Below are positions 21,001 through 32,227 of a stretch of DNA of 64,000 bases, one piece after another; the first letter of the stretch is position 1; the number at the start of each line of letters is the position of its first letter. The position numbers were made by a program, and so were the translations under genes. The stretch comes from Blakeslea trispora (Eukaryota > Mucoromycota > Mucoromycetes > Mucorales > Choanephoraceae): NCBI GenBank assembly GCA_025331445.1, contig JAIWNE010000008.1, positions 258,001 through 322,000 of the forward strand. The letters are read 5' to 3'. A model generated the notes under the pieces. The model worked only from the letters and a program-made list of their open reading frames with translations, was not told where the DNA came from and ran no database searches.

Positions 21001-23306
21001 CTAAAGCGCAAAGAACTGCTCGCCTGGTTTTTCATTTCTGCTTGATTGAGTGAGACTCATGCGTACGTCGTAGATCCAGTCATTCCATTCACGCCATAGA
21101 GAGCGCTTTGCGAACATAACAAAGAGCCACACACCAATCAGACTAACCAGAGACTCTGCAGCCACCATCAACCCGAATGGTGGCAAGTGTGGTGCGATCA
21201 TATCGGCACAGTAATTTTGAGAATTACCAGGTGTAAGCATACACTCAACCCATGAAATTAAATGTTGAGGATGACCTTGTAATTCGGTAACTTTGCTGAT
21301 TTGAGTCATGTAAAAAAGCTAGACAGAACAACAAACAAACAAAAAAAGGAACCATAAGTGACAATCCTACGTATATTTGTTGGAGAAGAATGTATTTAAC
21401 AACTTACCCAGTAAAACAAAACAGTGATAATAGCAGCAACAGCCAAGAGTAAAGCACGCCATTGAATCTTAACAGCCACCAGGACATGTTTATGATTGAC
21501 AGTAGGCAAACGATCGAGGTTGGTACTGTTTGAAAGAGACTGCGTCATTTCTGATTGCAGACCTTCACGAACAGCAGTCTTGGCAATGTAAATGAAGGTT
21601 CCTACATGCACAATGAAGGATGGGCAGATAACAGCAGCAAGGGGATAGAATAGAATAGGGAAAACATGATCGATTGAGACTAGACACAAGTTGGCAAACT
21701 CATATTTGATTGAATGCAAACCTAGTGCAACAGAAACGATAATGGCGGGAATACCCCAACAAATTGCATACAGTAAGTAATATCGGTGAGTAAAAAAATT
21801 AGAATTCCAAACTGTATGAATATGCAAATTGACAATCAAAGCAGCACACCAAAGCATTGTAGATAAAGAACCAAAGAGCAAAATGACACCTTGAACAGCA
21901 CATAGGTTGTTATTTCCCATGGCTCCTGGTGAAACGGCATTTGCAGCACATTGGAGACGTTTGGGATTTCCAACCGAAAAGAAAACAACCATATTGAGCA
22001 AAAAGACTGCAATAGACATGTTGAGAATCAAAAGTGAGGGATGTCTTTTGTGACACATTGTAGAATATTTTGACAGATTAGTTTTTTTTTTAACTTTTTC
22101 TTTTTAGGCAATTACCTTCTCTTGTCGGGCAAAACAAAATAGCTGACAATCAAGACAAATGAGAGGACGGCAGAAATGAATCGAAGAATATCAGTTGCTA
22201 AGAAGCCTCGTTCAGCCACATGTTCCCTATAGAACTGTTATGAAAAAGGAAAATTACCAGCGTTTTTTTTTTGAGGGGTAAAATTATGAGTGTCAAAATT
22301 TAGATCCATGCAAGATTGAAATGACTTACATAGGATTGTGCAGGACAAGGAATACAACACCCAAATAAACAATATCTTGCATCAACTGTATCTGTTGTAC
22401 CGGCTTTTGCAAGTGGATCAAGTATGAAAGGTGAAGGACATGATTTCATAACAAAACCTTGAGGAACAGCAGACAAGTTGAGTTTGCCGGTTTGAATTTG
22501 CTCTGAAGTTACTATTAATAAAAAATACAGACAAATGACAATTTAATATTATTACAGTTCGAATCATAGCTAGAACTTTGATTAATTTGTAAGACAATCT
22601 TACATTTAGTCGGTATTTGATTGCATGCATCGTCTGGTTGTAAAGTGTGTCCCATTGTGGTCGCTTCAGTGGAGCAACTAGGCAAATATTCTGAAAAACC
22701 AGCCATGTCAAAAATGGCACCACAGGCCTGATGAACTTGTTGACACGATGATTCACAAGCTGAATAGACGTTGATAGCTAGCGACACAAACGTAAAATAG
22801 AGTGAGTATAAACAAATTTCGGTGTCAGACAAAAAAAAAAGGTACTTTACTCGATGAGCTAAAATCTACTTCGCATTTTGCGTATGCTTTCGAACACTGA
22901 TAGCGCATGAAGACATCATAGCAGACAGGACTAACTTTTGCCAACAAAGGACCGAGTTTCTCGAGTGGCTTAAACTGTGTCTCGACCTGGTATACAGTGA
23001 TGTTGATAGGTAGAAATACTGAATAGTTTACGAAACTCTATTGGAAAAAAAAGCATGTTAGTTTTCCCAATGCGTTTATTATACTGTGTATCTTTAAAGC
23101 TATTTACGGAACAAGTGGCATTTGATGGATATGAATTACAAGTGCCTGAGACATTTACTAAAGTAACCAGTTAGTTTTGTGTAACGCAGAATTTTCAATA
23201 AGTTATACTGCTAAAACTTTTTTGTGCTTATTTTACCAGCGTTTGTTGAAGCAAAGAATAATGTAAGAAGGGTCAGTAATGATCTGATGAATGAATGAAT
23301 CAACAT
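21001..23306 (-). CDS. Frizzled/Smoothened-like seven-helix receptor with cysteine-rich domain
   Basis: Predicted plasma-membrane receptor of class F. It starts MLIHSFIRSLLTLLTLFFAS (ATG 23306), a clear signal peptide. An extracellular FZ-type cysteine-rich domain follows over about residues 30-160: CNSYPSNATC, VCYDVFMRYQCSKAYAKCEV, ACESSCQQVHQACGAIFDMA, GFSEYLPSC and DDACNQIPTKC, matching the FZ pattern of paired Cys plus GF..YL.C. A second Cys-rich linker (YCLFGCCIPCPAQ) precedes the helices. Helices include FISAVLSFVLIVSYFVL, LLILNMSIAVFLLNMVVFF, GVILLFGSLSTMLWCAALIV, YLLYAICWGIPAIIVSVAL, VFPILFYPLAAVICPSFIVH, ALLLAVAAIITVLFYW and GLMVAAESLVSLIGVWLFVM. The cytoplasmic tail begins AKRSLWREW, near but not equal to the animal KTxxxW motif. 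About 570 residues over roughly nine exons. Ligand and partner are unknown. Confidence 0.85.
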
Positions 23307-23568
23307 GTCGGTTTATATCAGATCGGCTTTCTTTTTTATTATTGATATATAACTTTCGTTATCAATTGGTGAAGGAATGTAATGGCGGATTGAATTAGAG
23401 GCAGAAAAATAAAAAGAGAGAAAAGAAGACAAGAAAAGAAAAAGAAAGAGTGAAAAAGAAAAGTTCTTCTCATAGATATAAAGGCTTTTAGTCTGCTCTT
23501 AATTGTGTGTAACATGGAAAACAAAAGGCCTTTTTTTTTTTTGGACACTTCGCCTAATTGAGCTTTTT

Positions 23569-26500
23569 CTAGGCTGTGCCTGTAGTGATTATTTCCTCAG
23601 CAAGGGAAGAGACTGCCTTTGAAAGATTGACCCCATCAGAAACAAGATTAATACCTTCCACAGCCTCTGGGCCTTGATTGCTTAAATAGGAGCTGACTGC
23701 GTCTTTGACCTTGCTGATTCCCTCCAATATTAAAGGTTTAGGAATTTTATAGCTTTCGATATCGTGGTGAAATCTAATCAATTTACAGTTACCATGTAAG
23801 TGTAAGGGTCGTAGGACATAATTTCTAAAATAGACATGAAACACTTACTGAGCACAATCAAAATCCCACGTAGATCGCCATTTTGCTGCCTGACAAAGTG
23901 ACTGTGTCCAGGGCTCTGCGTAAGTAATAGGTATGAAGAAACGGTAAACACAAATAACAGAAACTATAGTCATCACTGCTGCTGCAAGTCTCTTTCGATT
24001 GGCCAGTCGAATCGTTAACAGGTCAAACCCGACACTGAATAACAGGATGGAGAAATAGAGTGCAGGCATATAATGATGCAAGAATAACTGTCGACCCATA
24101 AGGAAAAAGGGTAAGTAATGCAATAACCACCCAGCAAGGAAAAAGCCAGCTGATTCGTCATAGAATTTCCTAAGTTCTAATAAGCTTTTGTGTCAGTGCA
24201 CTGCGCCCATAACTGATCTTTTTTGTTCTGGTCTGTCAATCCCTCTTGATTGGACATATTTTTTTACCTCCAAAATCCTTTTGAATGCCTCTCTTATCGA
24301 GTATCATAAAAATACCCTTTAGCATGAAACAAACTAAAATAGATGTTGTTGCTGCCCAATAAACTAATGGATTTCCCAGCAAATAAAGGTGTCGATTATC
24401 TTTTCCCCAGAAATTAATTCCCCGACGAAGCAAAGGCCAGGACTAGATCGAGATTAGTTACACTTGAACCTTAATGATAACTTGAACCTTTCTTACCTCT
24501 GGTCTTGAGTCGTATGGATGAGAAGAAGTCAAACCTTTGTTTGTATCCCACATGACCTTGTTGAGTTCAATGAATTTGCCCAAGAAACCTAATTTTCTGT
24601 ATGAAACCATTTCAGTATCCTCAGGCACTAAAAAAAGAGAAATTCACATAAATAAGGAAACTCTTCTTCATTGACAAAAACAGTAGCATTGTATCCTTAC
24701 ACAAGGGATTTTCCGTAGACTCCACGTACCAAACTGTCTTTGCAATTTTACCGCCCTTGATACATGTTACTTCTTGCTGATCGAATCCCCATTCGGGTAA
24801 TTTCACAGAATGAGAAAACAAAGAACATTGCTGCATAACATGCACTAACGCAAACTTAGTATGAATTGTTCGAAGACGCTGCGAAGACTCTGGATCTGAC
24901 TTGTCACCATGTATGATTTCTACTCGCCAATGATCGTTTTCATCGCCTGTGAAATTGGTGAATCCATAAGTACTAACCATAAAGAAGAAAATTTTATATG
25001 ATGAGTCGATCAGACCGCTTTCAAAGCTTTGATATGTATTACCTCACTTCATTGTGGTAGTCAAGGTCAGTCATAGGTGCTCTAATGTTATGCGAATGTA
25101 AGCGCTTATTGGTGCTGGTATGCATAAGCGTGACAATGTCACCATGCTTGACATATTCAACAGTTGAAGGGTTTTCGTCTCCAACCTTATAGATGGTCCA
25201 CCAATTATTGTCATCACGATGAGGGTACAAAGTCACTTGTTGTTCTACACAATGCATAAACGTCAGCTTGATCCCTTTACTTAGTGGTGCAGAAAACAGG
25301 TGAAGATTTACTTACGGTTACTTCCTGTAGGATAGTCGTGTGGGTGTGAATGAAGATAGCCTCCCTTGGTTGCAACATGTCTAATAAAGAGCTTGGAACC
25401 ATAAGCAATATCTAACAAAAATTGTTAGCAGCCAATATGATTTAGTATGTTATACAATACGAACCAATAGGAGTATCAATGCTGGTATGACCATCCAAAG
25501 TTTGTTGGAATTCAGGGCTCATGAATCCATCACCTTCTCCACTATTGGGCAATGAGTGGAAGTGAATTTGAAACATAAGCATATAGACGATAACGGGTAA
25601 TACAATCAATGCCATTGCACGAGCACCGAAATGGCGAATGAATGTATCCTAAGAACAATCCATTCATCAATTGACTCTCTCTATGAGGGGGAGGGTTAAC
25701 TTACCACTGGAGTGCGTGTATTTCCCCATATTTCCCACAATCCTTTTATTGTTGATAAACCGATCGTAGCAATCGTGAACAAACCAACCCATTTACAGCT
25801 TACAGTCAAACCTAAGCCCAAACCAGTCAAGAACAACCAGAAGTACCACCAGAATTGAAAAGGTCTAACCATAGTTCATTACACCAGAGTCTTTCTTTCT
25901 CCCTCTCTTTTTCTCAGCGCGCTTACCTGCGTTTCTGATTATGGAAGTTGATCCATGCCAAGACAGTAGCTGATGTGAAAAACAAGAGTGGTGGATCCAA
26001 TAGAATCAGTCTGTTGTTAGCAATTAAGCCATTATCTTTAAATGGCATAAAAGAAAGCTGAGCGATACAGATAGGTAGGAGCAGAATGTTAGATTTGACT
26101 TACCATAGCACACCATAAAAGCAGCTACTAAAGCAGCAGCCATAGAATGACCAGCTCCACGAATAGTGAGGTAAGCAATCGGTACTACCAATAATCCCAT
26201 AATACCACAAAATGTACGCATAATTACATAAGGTACATTTTCCTCCAGATAATCCCTGTTTTGTTATACACATAAAACAATATCAACATCACTCATTCTT
26301 TCTATCTCTCTCTTTCTCTCACGTTGCTTCTTACTTTCCAATTTCCTTAAAGTCAAATCCATTTAATCCAGCCAATTTTCCTACGAGTGCAATCATCATT
26401 TTGGCCAACTGTAAACAAGGGGAATAAATGAGTATTGTTATGAAATGCAAATTTAGGCAAACACGTACAGGAGGATGTACATCCATAAAAAACCGAGTAC

Positions 26501-26959
26501 GAATATATTTTGTTGCAAATCCACCAAAATGAACTTCATCAAACCTTTTATCACCCAATGTAAGTTTCATGTTGTTCTTTCATTACCAACTACTTACACA
26601 ACAGAAGAAGGTTGATGTATCTTGTATAATCGAATATAGCCGGCCCAAACAGTCAAGGCTGCAGCTATATACATGTCTCTCTTACGAGAAAAACTCCTGG
26701 CTTCCTCTTTCCTTAGCTTCAGTTTGTTTGTTTTGGAGTTGGCTAAATCTAGATCTGAGTCACTGTAATCACTGGCTGTTCTACGTGTATATGCTTGACT
26801 TCTCTTGCGAAAAGACTCAGACGTTGTTGTCACGCTAGTTGTATAAGCAACGTCCTCTATGGAAACAGGTACATGGTCTTGTTGCGGCTGGGAATCGGTT
26901 TTGTGATGGAGCGAGTCTACTCTTTCCGGTAGATACGAATTGGAATATGACATAGTCAT
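23569..26959 (-). CDS. Dolichyl-phosphate-mannose protein O-mannosyltransferase (PMT family)
   Basis: ER membrane enzyme transferring mannose from Dol-P-Man to Ser/Thr. After a Ser-rich cytosolic tail and first helix, the catalytic loop has VVFDEVHFGGFATKYIRTRF and MDVHPP (Asp-Glu pair essential in the family). Further features: DYLEENVPYVIMRTFCGIMG; MIR-type beta-trefoil repeats (TLYPHRDDNNWWTIYKVGDE, VKHGDIVTLMHTSTNKRLHS, EWGFDQQEVTCI); RRGINFWGKDNRHLYLLGNP; and LLHYLPFFLMGRQLFLHHYM. The DEVHFGGFA loop fits the Pmt4/POMT1 clade best, but the subfamily is not proven. Spliced at 23848/23774, the frame runs past the usual WDF end for about 67 further residues to TAG at 23569. About ten or more introns. 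Confidence 0.88.
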
Positions 26960-27701
26960 ATATTTTGTGTAGAAGAAAAAAGAAAAAATGGTCTGCTTTT
27001 TTGGACCAAAAAAAAAAAACTCAACTCAGGATTCTGTTGAAAGTTAATTTTGTACTACTGGGTGATGTGCGTTCTTTTCTCATTCTTTGTACAAGAGAAT
27101 GCTTTGTCGAGGCATTAATACGAACACCAATACTTTGAACTTTGTCCATCTGTTTGAGATTGTACGTTTTCATTGGTTGCCTGTGTATAATTGGTTTGAC
27201 CTTCTTTCGCTGAAAATGTCAACTGCTTTGAAAAGGAGTTGGAAAAAAAGAAGAAAGAGGAAAGTATACCAGCAAACTATATCAATGCACAATTAAAGTA
27301 TCTTTGTTTAGATTTTATGAGCATATCACGTATAGTGAATGAGTTCCGCAAGGTGCTTCAGATAAAGGCATGGCATGTCTAATTGGGATTGTAAAAACGC
27401 TATAGAACATAGGCTTCAGTACTTTATTTTGTAACTTTGTTACAACGCGAAAATAGAAAATAAAAAAAGGGCACAAAAACACACAAAGTGTACCATTTTT
27501 GGAAATAATGTACCAAAATTGACCACTTAAGAATGAGCATACTCAAACGGAAAGGCTAATATAGGAAGCTTTGTGCTTTTGTTATTTAATACATGATTTA
27601 CTGAAAAGTTCAACCAAACTGTTTTCAACAAAGTATATATATGAAAATAGTATATTCAACTGTTGGTTTTATTATTAAACAGAAAAGCAATAAATAGACA
27701 T
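26960..27701. other. Intergenic region upstream of the PMT gene
   Basis: About 740 bases holding the PMT promoter and the 3' flank of the phosphate carrier. A 69-codon open frame at 27087-27296 (+) has no recognisable features. Confidence 0.45.
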
Positions 27702-28830
27702 CTATTTTCCTCCAGAGGTAGGAAGACCGACGGAGACCTTAAATGTATCATAGACTAACCATTGGAGACCAGTCAAAGTACCTTTTGAATAAAAAAAAAA
27801 AAGAAAAAGAATTAGGGTTCATCTTTGCAAACCAAAAACGAAATACAACTTACCGATCATAACAATACGTGGACCAAGACCTGTCCAAAGACCACGGAAT
27901 CCAAGCTTCTTTACAACATCAGAAATACCTGCAGGCTTCTCTCCTGGAGCAGGCTCAGGCAAGTTGTTAAGCTTAGACACCAAGACATCAGCAGGATGTG
28001 ATACGACAGCACACAAAACGCCAGCAATGTAACCACCGGCAAAACTCACTCCCAACTGTTGTACCTTGTTGTATTCCTCCTTGGGCTTGGTCATGAAGGT
28101 CTTGTAAAGGAGTTCGACAGTCTTTTCAAATGAAGCAAACTTGACCATTGTGTAAGGTACTTGACGACCCCAGAGAGGCACAAGTCCCTTGTAGAAACCA
28201 GCAACACCTTCTGTTGCAAGAATCTTCTTGAAACCTTCACTTGTAGTCTTGGCAAAAGGTGGGATGGAAGTTTGCATACGGACCTTGAGAGCTTCCATAG
28301 GACATAACAAGACATCAGCAATGAGTTCAGCAGAAGCAGAAGCACCGAGGAAAAGGAAGGTCTTGTACTTTTCAGCATTTTCTTCGCCTGCCATTTTGGC
28401 ATACTTATATTTGAAGATTTCGTAGAAACCATATTTACCAGCTCCTTGAAGAGAGTATCCAATAGCAGTAGGACCAATACCAGTAAAAATACCACGCATA
28501 CCTTCTGCTTTAGAAATGGTCTTCCAACCATCAAATGTACCTTTATATAATCCAGGGTTGACCTGTTTTCATATGAAAAATCGCATTGTCGTTAATCTCT
28601 GCTTCTCTCATCCTGTTGACATGCTACTCTTGTCGATCCTCTTCTTACCTGGTTACGACATTTGACTAAATCCAAGGGAGTCACTAACGAATGTGTAGGT
28701 CTAATAAATGCATAAGTTTATGCAGAAAAGAAACTCAGACCTTATTGACTTACCCGCATGCAAGAATTCCACCTACTGTACAGGCCAAGAAGTACTTGTT
28801 GGAATAGAGAGGTATTTTCGAATCAGTCAT
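27702..28830 (-). CDS. MIR1: Mitochondrial phosphate carrier (SLC25A3/Mir1 type)
   Basis: Inner-membrane phosphate/H+ carrier of the SLC25 family. It starts MTDSKIPLYSNKYFLACTVG (ATG 28830) and has three repeats with the carrier signatures: repeat 1 THSLVTPLDLVKCRNQ, repeat 2 LLCPMEALKVRMQTS, repeat 3 VVSHPADVLVSKLNN. Repeat 1 is followed by GIFTGIGPTAIGYSLQGAGK and YGFYEIFKYKY, typical of phosphate carriers rather than other SLC25 members. The C-terminus is TLTGLQWLVYDTFKVSVGLP. Four introns. About 310 residues, normal for the family. Confidence 0.94.
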
Positions 28831-29196
28831 GGTTTGAGTGTATAAAGAAGATAAAGGGGAAAAAAAGGTGCGTATTAGGAAAGCTATTTATATAATGTAA
28901 CCAGAATCAGAAATGATATCATGAGGTCTTTTGGTTCCATCTGAAGCAAATTAGCGCTATTCTCTTTCTCCAGAAAATACAAATAATAGAAAAAAGCAAT
29001 TGATTTTCATTCGTTACACATGTTTGGCTATTGCGTACAGAGCATGACTCATAGTGGGCCGAAGAGTTCCGTTCAACTTGTTTATTCAAGCAATGGCAAC
29101 TTCTTTATTGACAAAAGTGAAATTGATATGAGATGATGAAAAAAAGTAATTATAACGTCATGATCAGAGTGATATCTCAGCGCCAGAATATTTAGA
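28831..29196. other. Intergenic region upstream of phosphate carrier
   Basis: Promoter side of the phosphate carrier. It contains a perfect Gcn4/AP-1-type palindrome ATGACTCAT at about 29044-29052, about 215 bases from the carrier ATG. Function unproven. Confidence 0.4.
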
Positions 29197-29422
29197 TAGA
29201 GATGTATTCGAAAAATAAGTTTCATTACAAACTTTATCCGGAAATGAGGTTTGCTTATCAAGAAAATATAGGTTATAATGATCAAACTACCTTAAAAGTT
29301 GTGGAAAAACAAAGGGTATCTAGTTATGCTAATTTCACTAGTATGATCTATATCTTTTTGATAAGCAAACCTCATTTCCGGATAAAATTCGTAATGAAAC
29401 TTATTTTTTGAATACATCTTTA
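29197..29422. mobile_element. MITE-like hairpin element with ~75-bp terminal inverted repeats
   Basis: The left arm (29199 to about 29275), starting GAGATGTATTCGAAAAATAA, and the reverse complement of the right arm (about 29345-29420), starting AAGATGTATTCAAAAAATAA, match over some 75 bases with few differences; the shared core includes TTATCCGGAAATGAGGTTTG and CTTATCAA. The middle is only about 70 bases. TA flanks both ends (29197-29198 and 29421-29422), consistent with a Tc1/mariner-type TA target duplication. No transposase is encoded, so this is a non-autonomous element. Confidence 0.7.
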
Positions 29423-29969
29423 GGAACACCCCTGAGTTTAAAATATAATTAAAGAAGATACCCTAAGTTCGCCGAATAGAGGATTCAATTGTAATTTTGC
29501 GATCTACACTTTGGTAATCTAATGAGTCAAGGGGGATTGTTAATGAAAAGATAGAGTGTACTTATAGGCAAGTCTTGGATCAATGAAGTTGTGTTGCGTT
29601 GAAAACACCAACAATATTAAAACTGTTATTCATTTATTTGTAGCACTTGGATCAAGTAACCAAAGACATTTCTATACTAACAGTATTGTGCCTCTTTAAT
29701 AGAAAAAGAAAGCTAGTCTATTAATCATTTATCCCCTTGGAGCTTTGTATCGCTCGTAGTTGGCTATCTAGTATTCAATTGCATATGCAGAATATTTCAA
29801 ACGTTTTCAATGTGCTGTCGATGATACATTCACATTTGCCATACAGTTTGTTCTACAAATATTAAAGAAAAAAAAAGAAAGATCGCTGCAGGCTGCTAAA
29901 TGCTCTGGTGTTCCAAGTTGCCCTATAGACAAAGATCCACTGTGACATACGCTCTCGTTTATTTTACTC
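29423..29969. other. Intergenic region, no gene seen
   Basis: About 550 bases between the inverted-repeat element and the 3' end of the glycosyltransferase gene. No coding or RNA feature recognised; a TGAGTCA heptamer lies near 29522. Confidence 0.4.
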
Positions 29970-31412
29970 TTACTGCCATGCGCTTGTTTGACTAAATATA
30001 CTTCGTTCTAATGCTTCATTACAATCCAAGTCGCAACATACATTGGGCCTTCTACAGGATTCAGGATATGAGGTATTGACAGACGGCTTGTTGTACATGA
30101 TTTGTTTTAGAAATGGTATAAAACGATCTGTGTCCACTCTGCGAGCCACATCTTTATAGTACTGCAAGAATGGGTACCATGCATAGCCAGGTATGTACTT
30201 TTCCAAAAGTGGCTCTGGGTTGCTTGTAGTCATAAATTCATGCATTTCAGTAGAATTGAGTTGAACATCATACATGTCCAGAAATTGTTTTGCCAGCTTT
30301 GGATCATATTCCTTGCATACTTCATTTGTACATTCAAAGTTGAAGATACGACGACCTATAGCGGTCATAGGAAATTTGAACCATCCATCATTCCAATATC
30401 TAGACATGATTGATATCACGACAGAATCATCTTTCATAAATAAGCCTGCACCTAATCCATTTCCATAAGGTGCAATCAAAATATCTAGATCTTTTGTGGT
30501 GTGTGCCGTATTGAGCAGATCGCACCCTGACTCAAAGTCAATAGTGACCACACTAAAATCAATACCATCTCGTTCTTGAGTCATGGATGAAAGCCGAGCA
30601 ATCAAGTCAGGAAGGTTGGTAATATGTCTTGAATGTTTTCGGTTTAGGATACCAACCCTATACTGACCACTCTCCTTGAAGACAATCCTTGAGGCAGCAC
30701 ATGGATTGTTTGAAACAACTGGTTGATCTAGAACTGCTTGTTTGAAAGAGGCATAGTGATCAGCGGGTATTTGACTCTCACAATAATTATGCGAGCATCG
30801 ATTGCCGGAGCCTACGATAGCTCTCGAAAAGCAGACTGGCTGATGTGGAGGCAGTGTTTGTTGCTCTGTAAGTAGGTCGGCTCTCTCAAGTACAATATCA
30901 TGTCCGTTTTGTAAAGGAGGTGATGAAATGAGACTGACAGGTGTATGTTTGTTCTGAAAAGTGCCTGCTCGCATTGTCCAGACCTGATCAGAAGCTCCAT
31001 AGGACTGCATTGTACTGTAGAGAGGCATCAGACCATTGTAGAGCATGTGTGAGAAATGGTAAGGCGCATAAAGACCATATACAAATAAGGTCTCGGTGAT
31101 GTGTTCGACTCGTAATAAGCTATAAGGAGCTATACGAGCTGGCTGAAACCAAATGTCTCCATCTTCATCTGCATTAACAACATTAACTCGAGGTGGCTCC
31201 TTGTCCGAGATAACAAAAGGCCCTCGGTAACGATCGACACAGAGATGCTTAAACTCACAGATCTGATGCCGACCTGTGCCTGTGCAAGTCCAACTCGATT
31301 CGTAAGCAGGCTCTCCTTTTGAGAACAACCAAAGATAATATAAGAAGCATGCTCCCACCACAACCAGTATTATGTAATGCGATTGCCTCTTTATTTTGAT
31401 TAGCTGAATCAT
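29970..31412 (-). CDS. Type II membrane glycosyltransferase, GT61-like (DUF563)
   Basis: Intronless 480-residue protein. A short basic cytosolic N-terminus is followed by one membrane anchor, HYIILVVVGACFLYYLWLFS, as in Golgi/ER type II transferases. The luminal part is Cys-rich with HFSHMLYNGLMPLYSTM, RVGILNRKHSRHITNLPDLI, IDFSVVTIDFESG and the late motif LDILIAPYGNGLGAGLFM followed by DDSVVISI. This 'H..A.LN..F' then 'G.H.A.L.N..F' style arrangement matches the GT61 fold (xylosyl- or EOGT-type GlcNAc transferases). The acceptor and sugar are not predictable. Confidence 0.72.
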   Translation of the reverse strand: MIQLIKIKRQSHYIILVVVGACFLYYLWLFSKGEPAYESSWTCTGTGRHQICEFKHLCVDRYRGPFVISDKEPPRVNVVNADEDGDIWFQPARIAPYSLLRVEHITETLFVYGLYAPYHFSHMLYNGLMPLYSTMQSYGASDQVWTMRAGTFQNKHTPVSLISSPPLQNGHDIVLERADLLTEQQTLPPHQPVCFSRAIVGSGNRCSHNYCESQIPADHYASFKQAVLDQPVVSNNPCAASRIVFKESGQYRVGILNRKHSRHITNLPDLIARLSSMTQERDGIDFSVVTIDFESGCDLLNTAHTTKDLDILIAPYGNGLGAGLFMKDDSVVISIMSRYWNDGWFKFPMTAIGRRIFNFECTNEVCKEYDPKLAKQFLDMYDVQLNSTEMHEFMTTSNPEPLLEKYIPGYAWYPFLQYYKDVARRVDTDRFIPFLKQIMYNKPSVNTSYPESCRRPNVCCDLDCNEALERSIFSQTSAWQ

Positions 31413-32227
31413 TTTTGTAAAAAAAAAAAAAGAGAGAGAGAAAAAAATAAGCGATTTTTCATTGGAATTTCGAAACCTTGAATACAGTGTAACTGTAGAC
31501 TATCGCCTCCCTTTGAAGCATTTAGCCTCAATCAGACTAAGGAGCATATGCAGTGTTGACATTGATAAGCTCTGACAGGTTGTACAGAAAATGATTGTTC
31601 CCTAAAAAAAAAAAAAACTCGACTTGATTGCCCAAAGGGAAAGGCTATGTTTCAAGAGCACACCCTATAGCCTTACCAAATCGAGTCAAGGCAACAACAA
31701 AAGCTCTGTTTATTGAACAACATGAAGAAAATATCAAGCAATCTATGTCAAAGCCATTGATAAATAGAAAGTTAGTATCGCCTCCTTCTCTTTTTTTTTC
31801 TCTCGACCTGCTCAAGCCCAATTTTTTTATCTGATTTTGACCGATGCTGTTACACGCGTAATTGGGTTATGATTCTACATAGGTGTTCTTTATGGCACAT
31901 CTGAACTTTCATTTCAAAACCATTGACCTAATTCGTTTGGGAGTGGTAAAGCAAAGACGAATTCAACAGAGATGCCATTCTCCTTCACAAACAGTAATCC
32001 CTGTCATATTCCCCTCCTCAAATAAAGTCAGAAATAAACTCGTGTAGATCAAACACCAGTTTACACATATTCTTGAGCATTAAAATGTTAGGATTCTCTC
32101 CCCTCTTTTTTTTTATCAATGTCAGATTTTCGCTAATAGCTGCAAGACAAAGTTTTTTATGGTAATTTGGTGATTGTTATCCCAGCTATTAAAATAACAG
32201 AATACCTTTTCATCTGCAAATTTATTT
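31413..32227. other. Intergenic region with a possible gene relic
   Basis: On the plus strand, 31628-31770 encodes coding-like sequence (GYVSRAHPIALPNRVKATTK, ALFIEQHEENIKQSMSKP), followed by a GTTAGT donor-like site and, after a TAG near 31880, VFFMAHLNFHFKTIDLIRLG to a TAG at about 32047. The reading frames do not join cleanly and no ATG leads in, so this is either a relic or a small gene with misread splicing. Family not recognised. Confidence 0.3.

Noticed and set aside
31628..32049. Two-exon gene divergent from the GT61-like gene
   Set aside because: Frames do not join at the visible splice sites and no ATG leads in; kept only as a possible relic.
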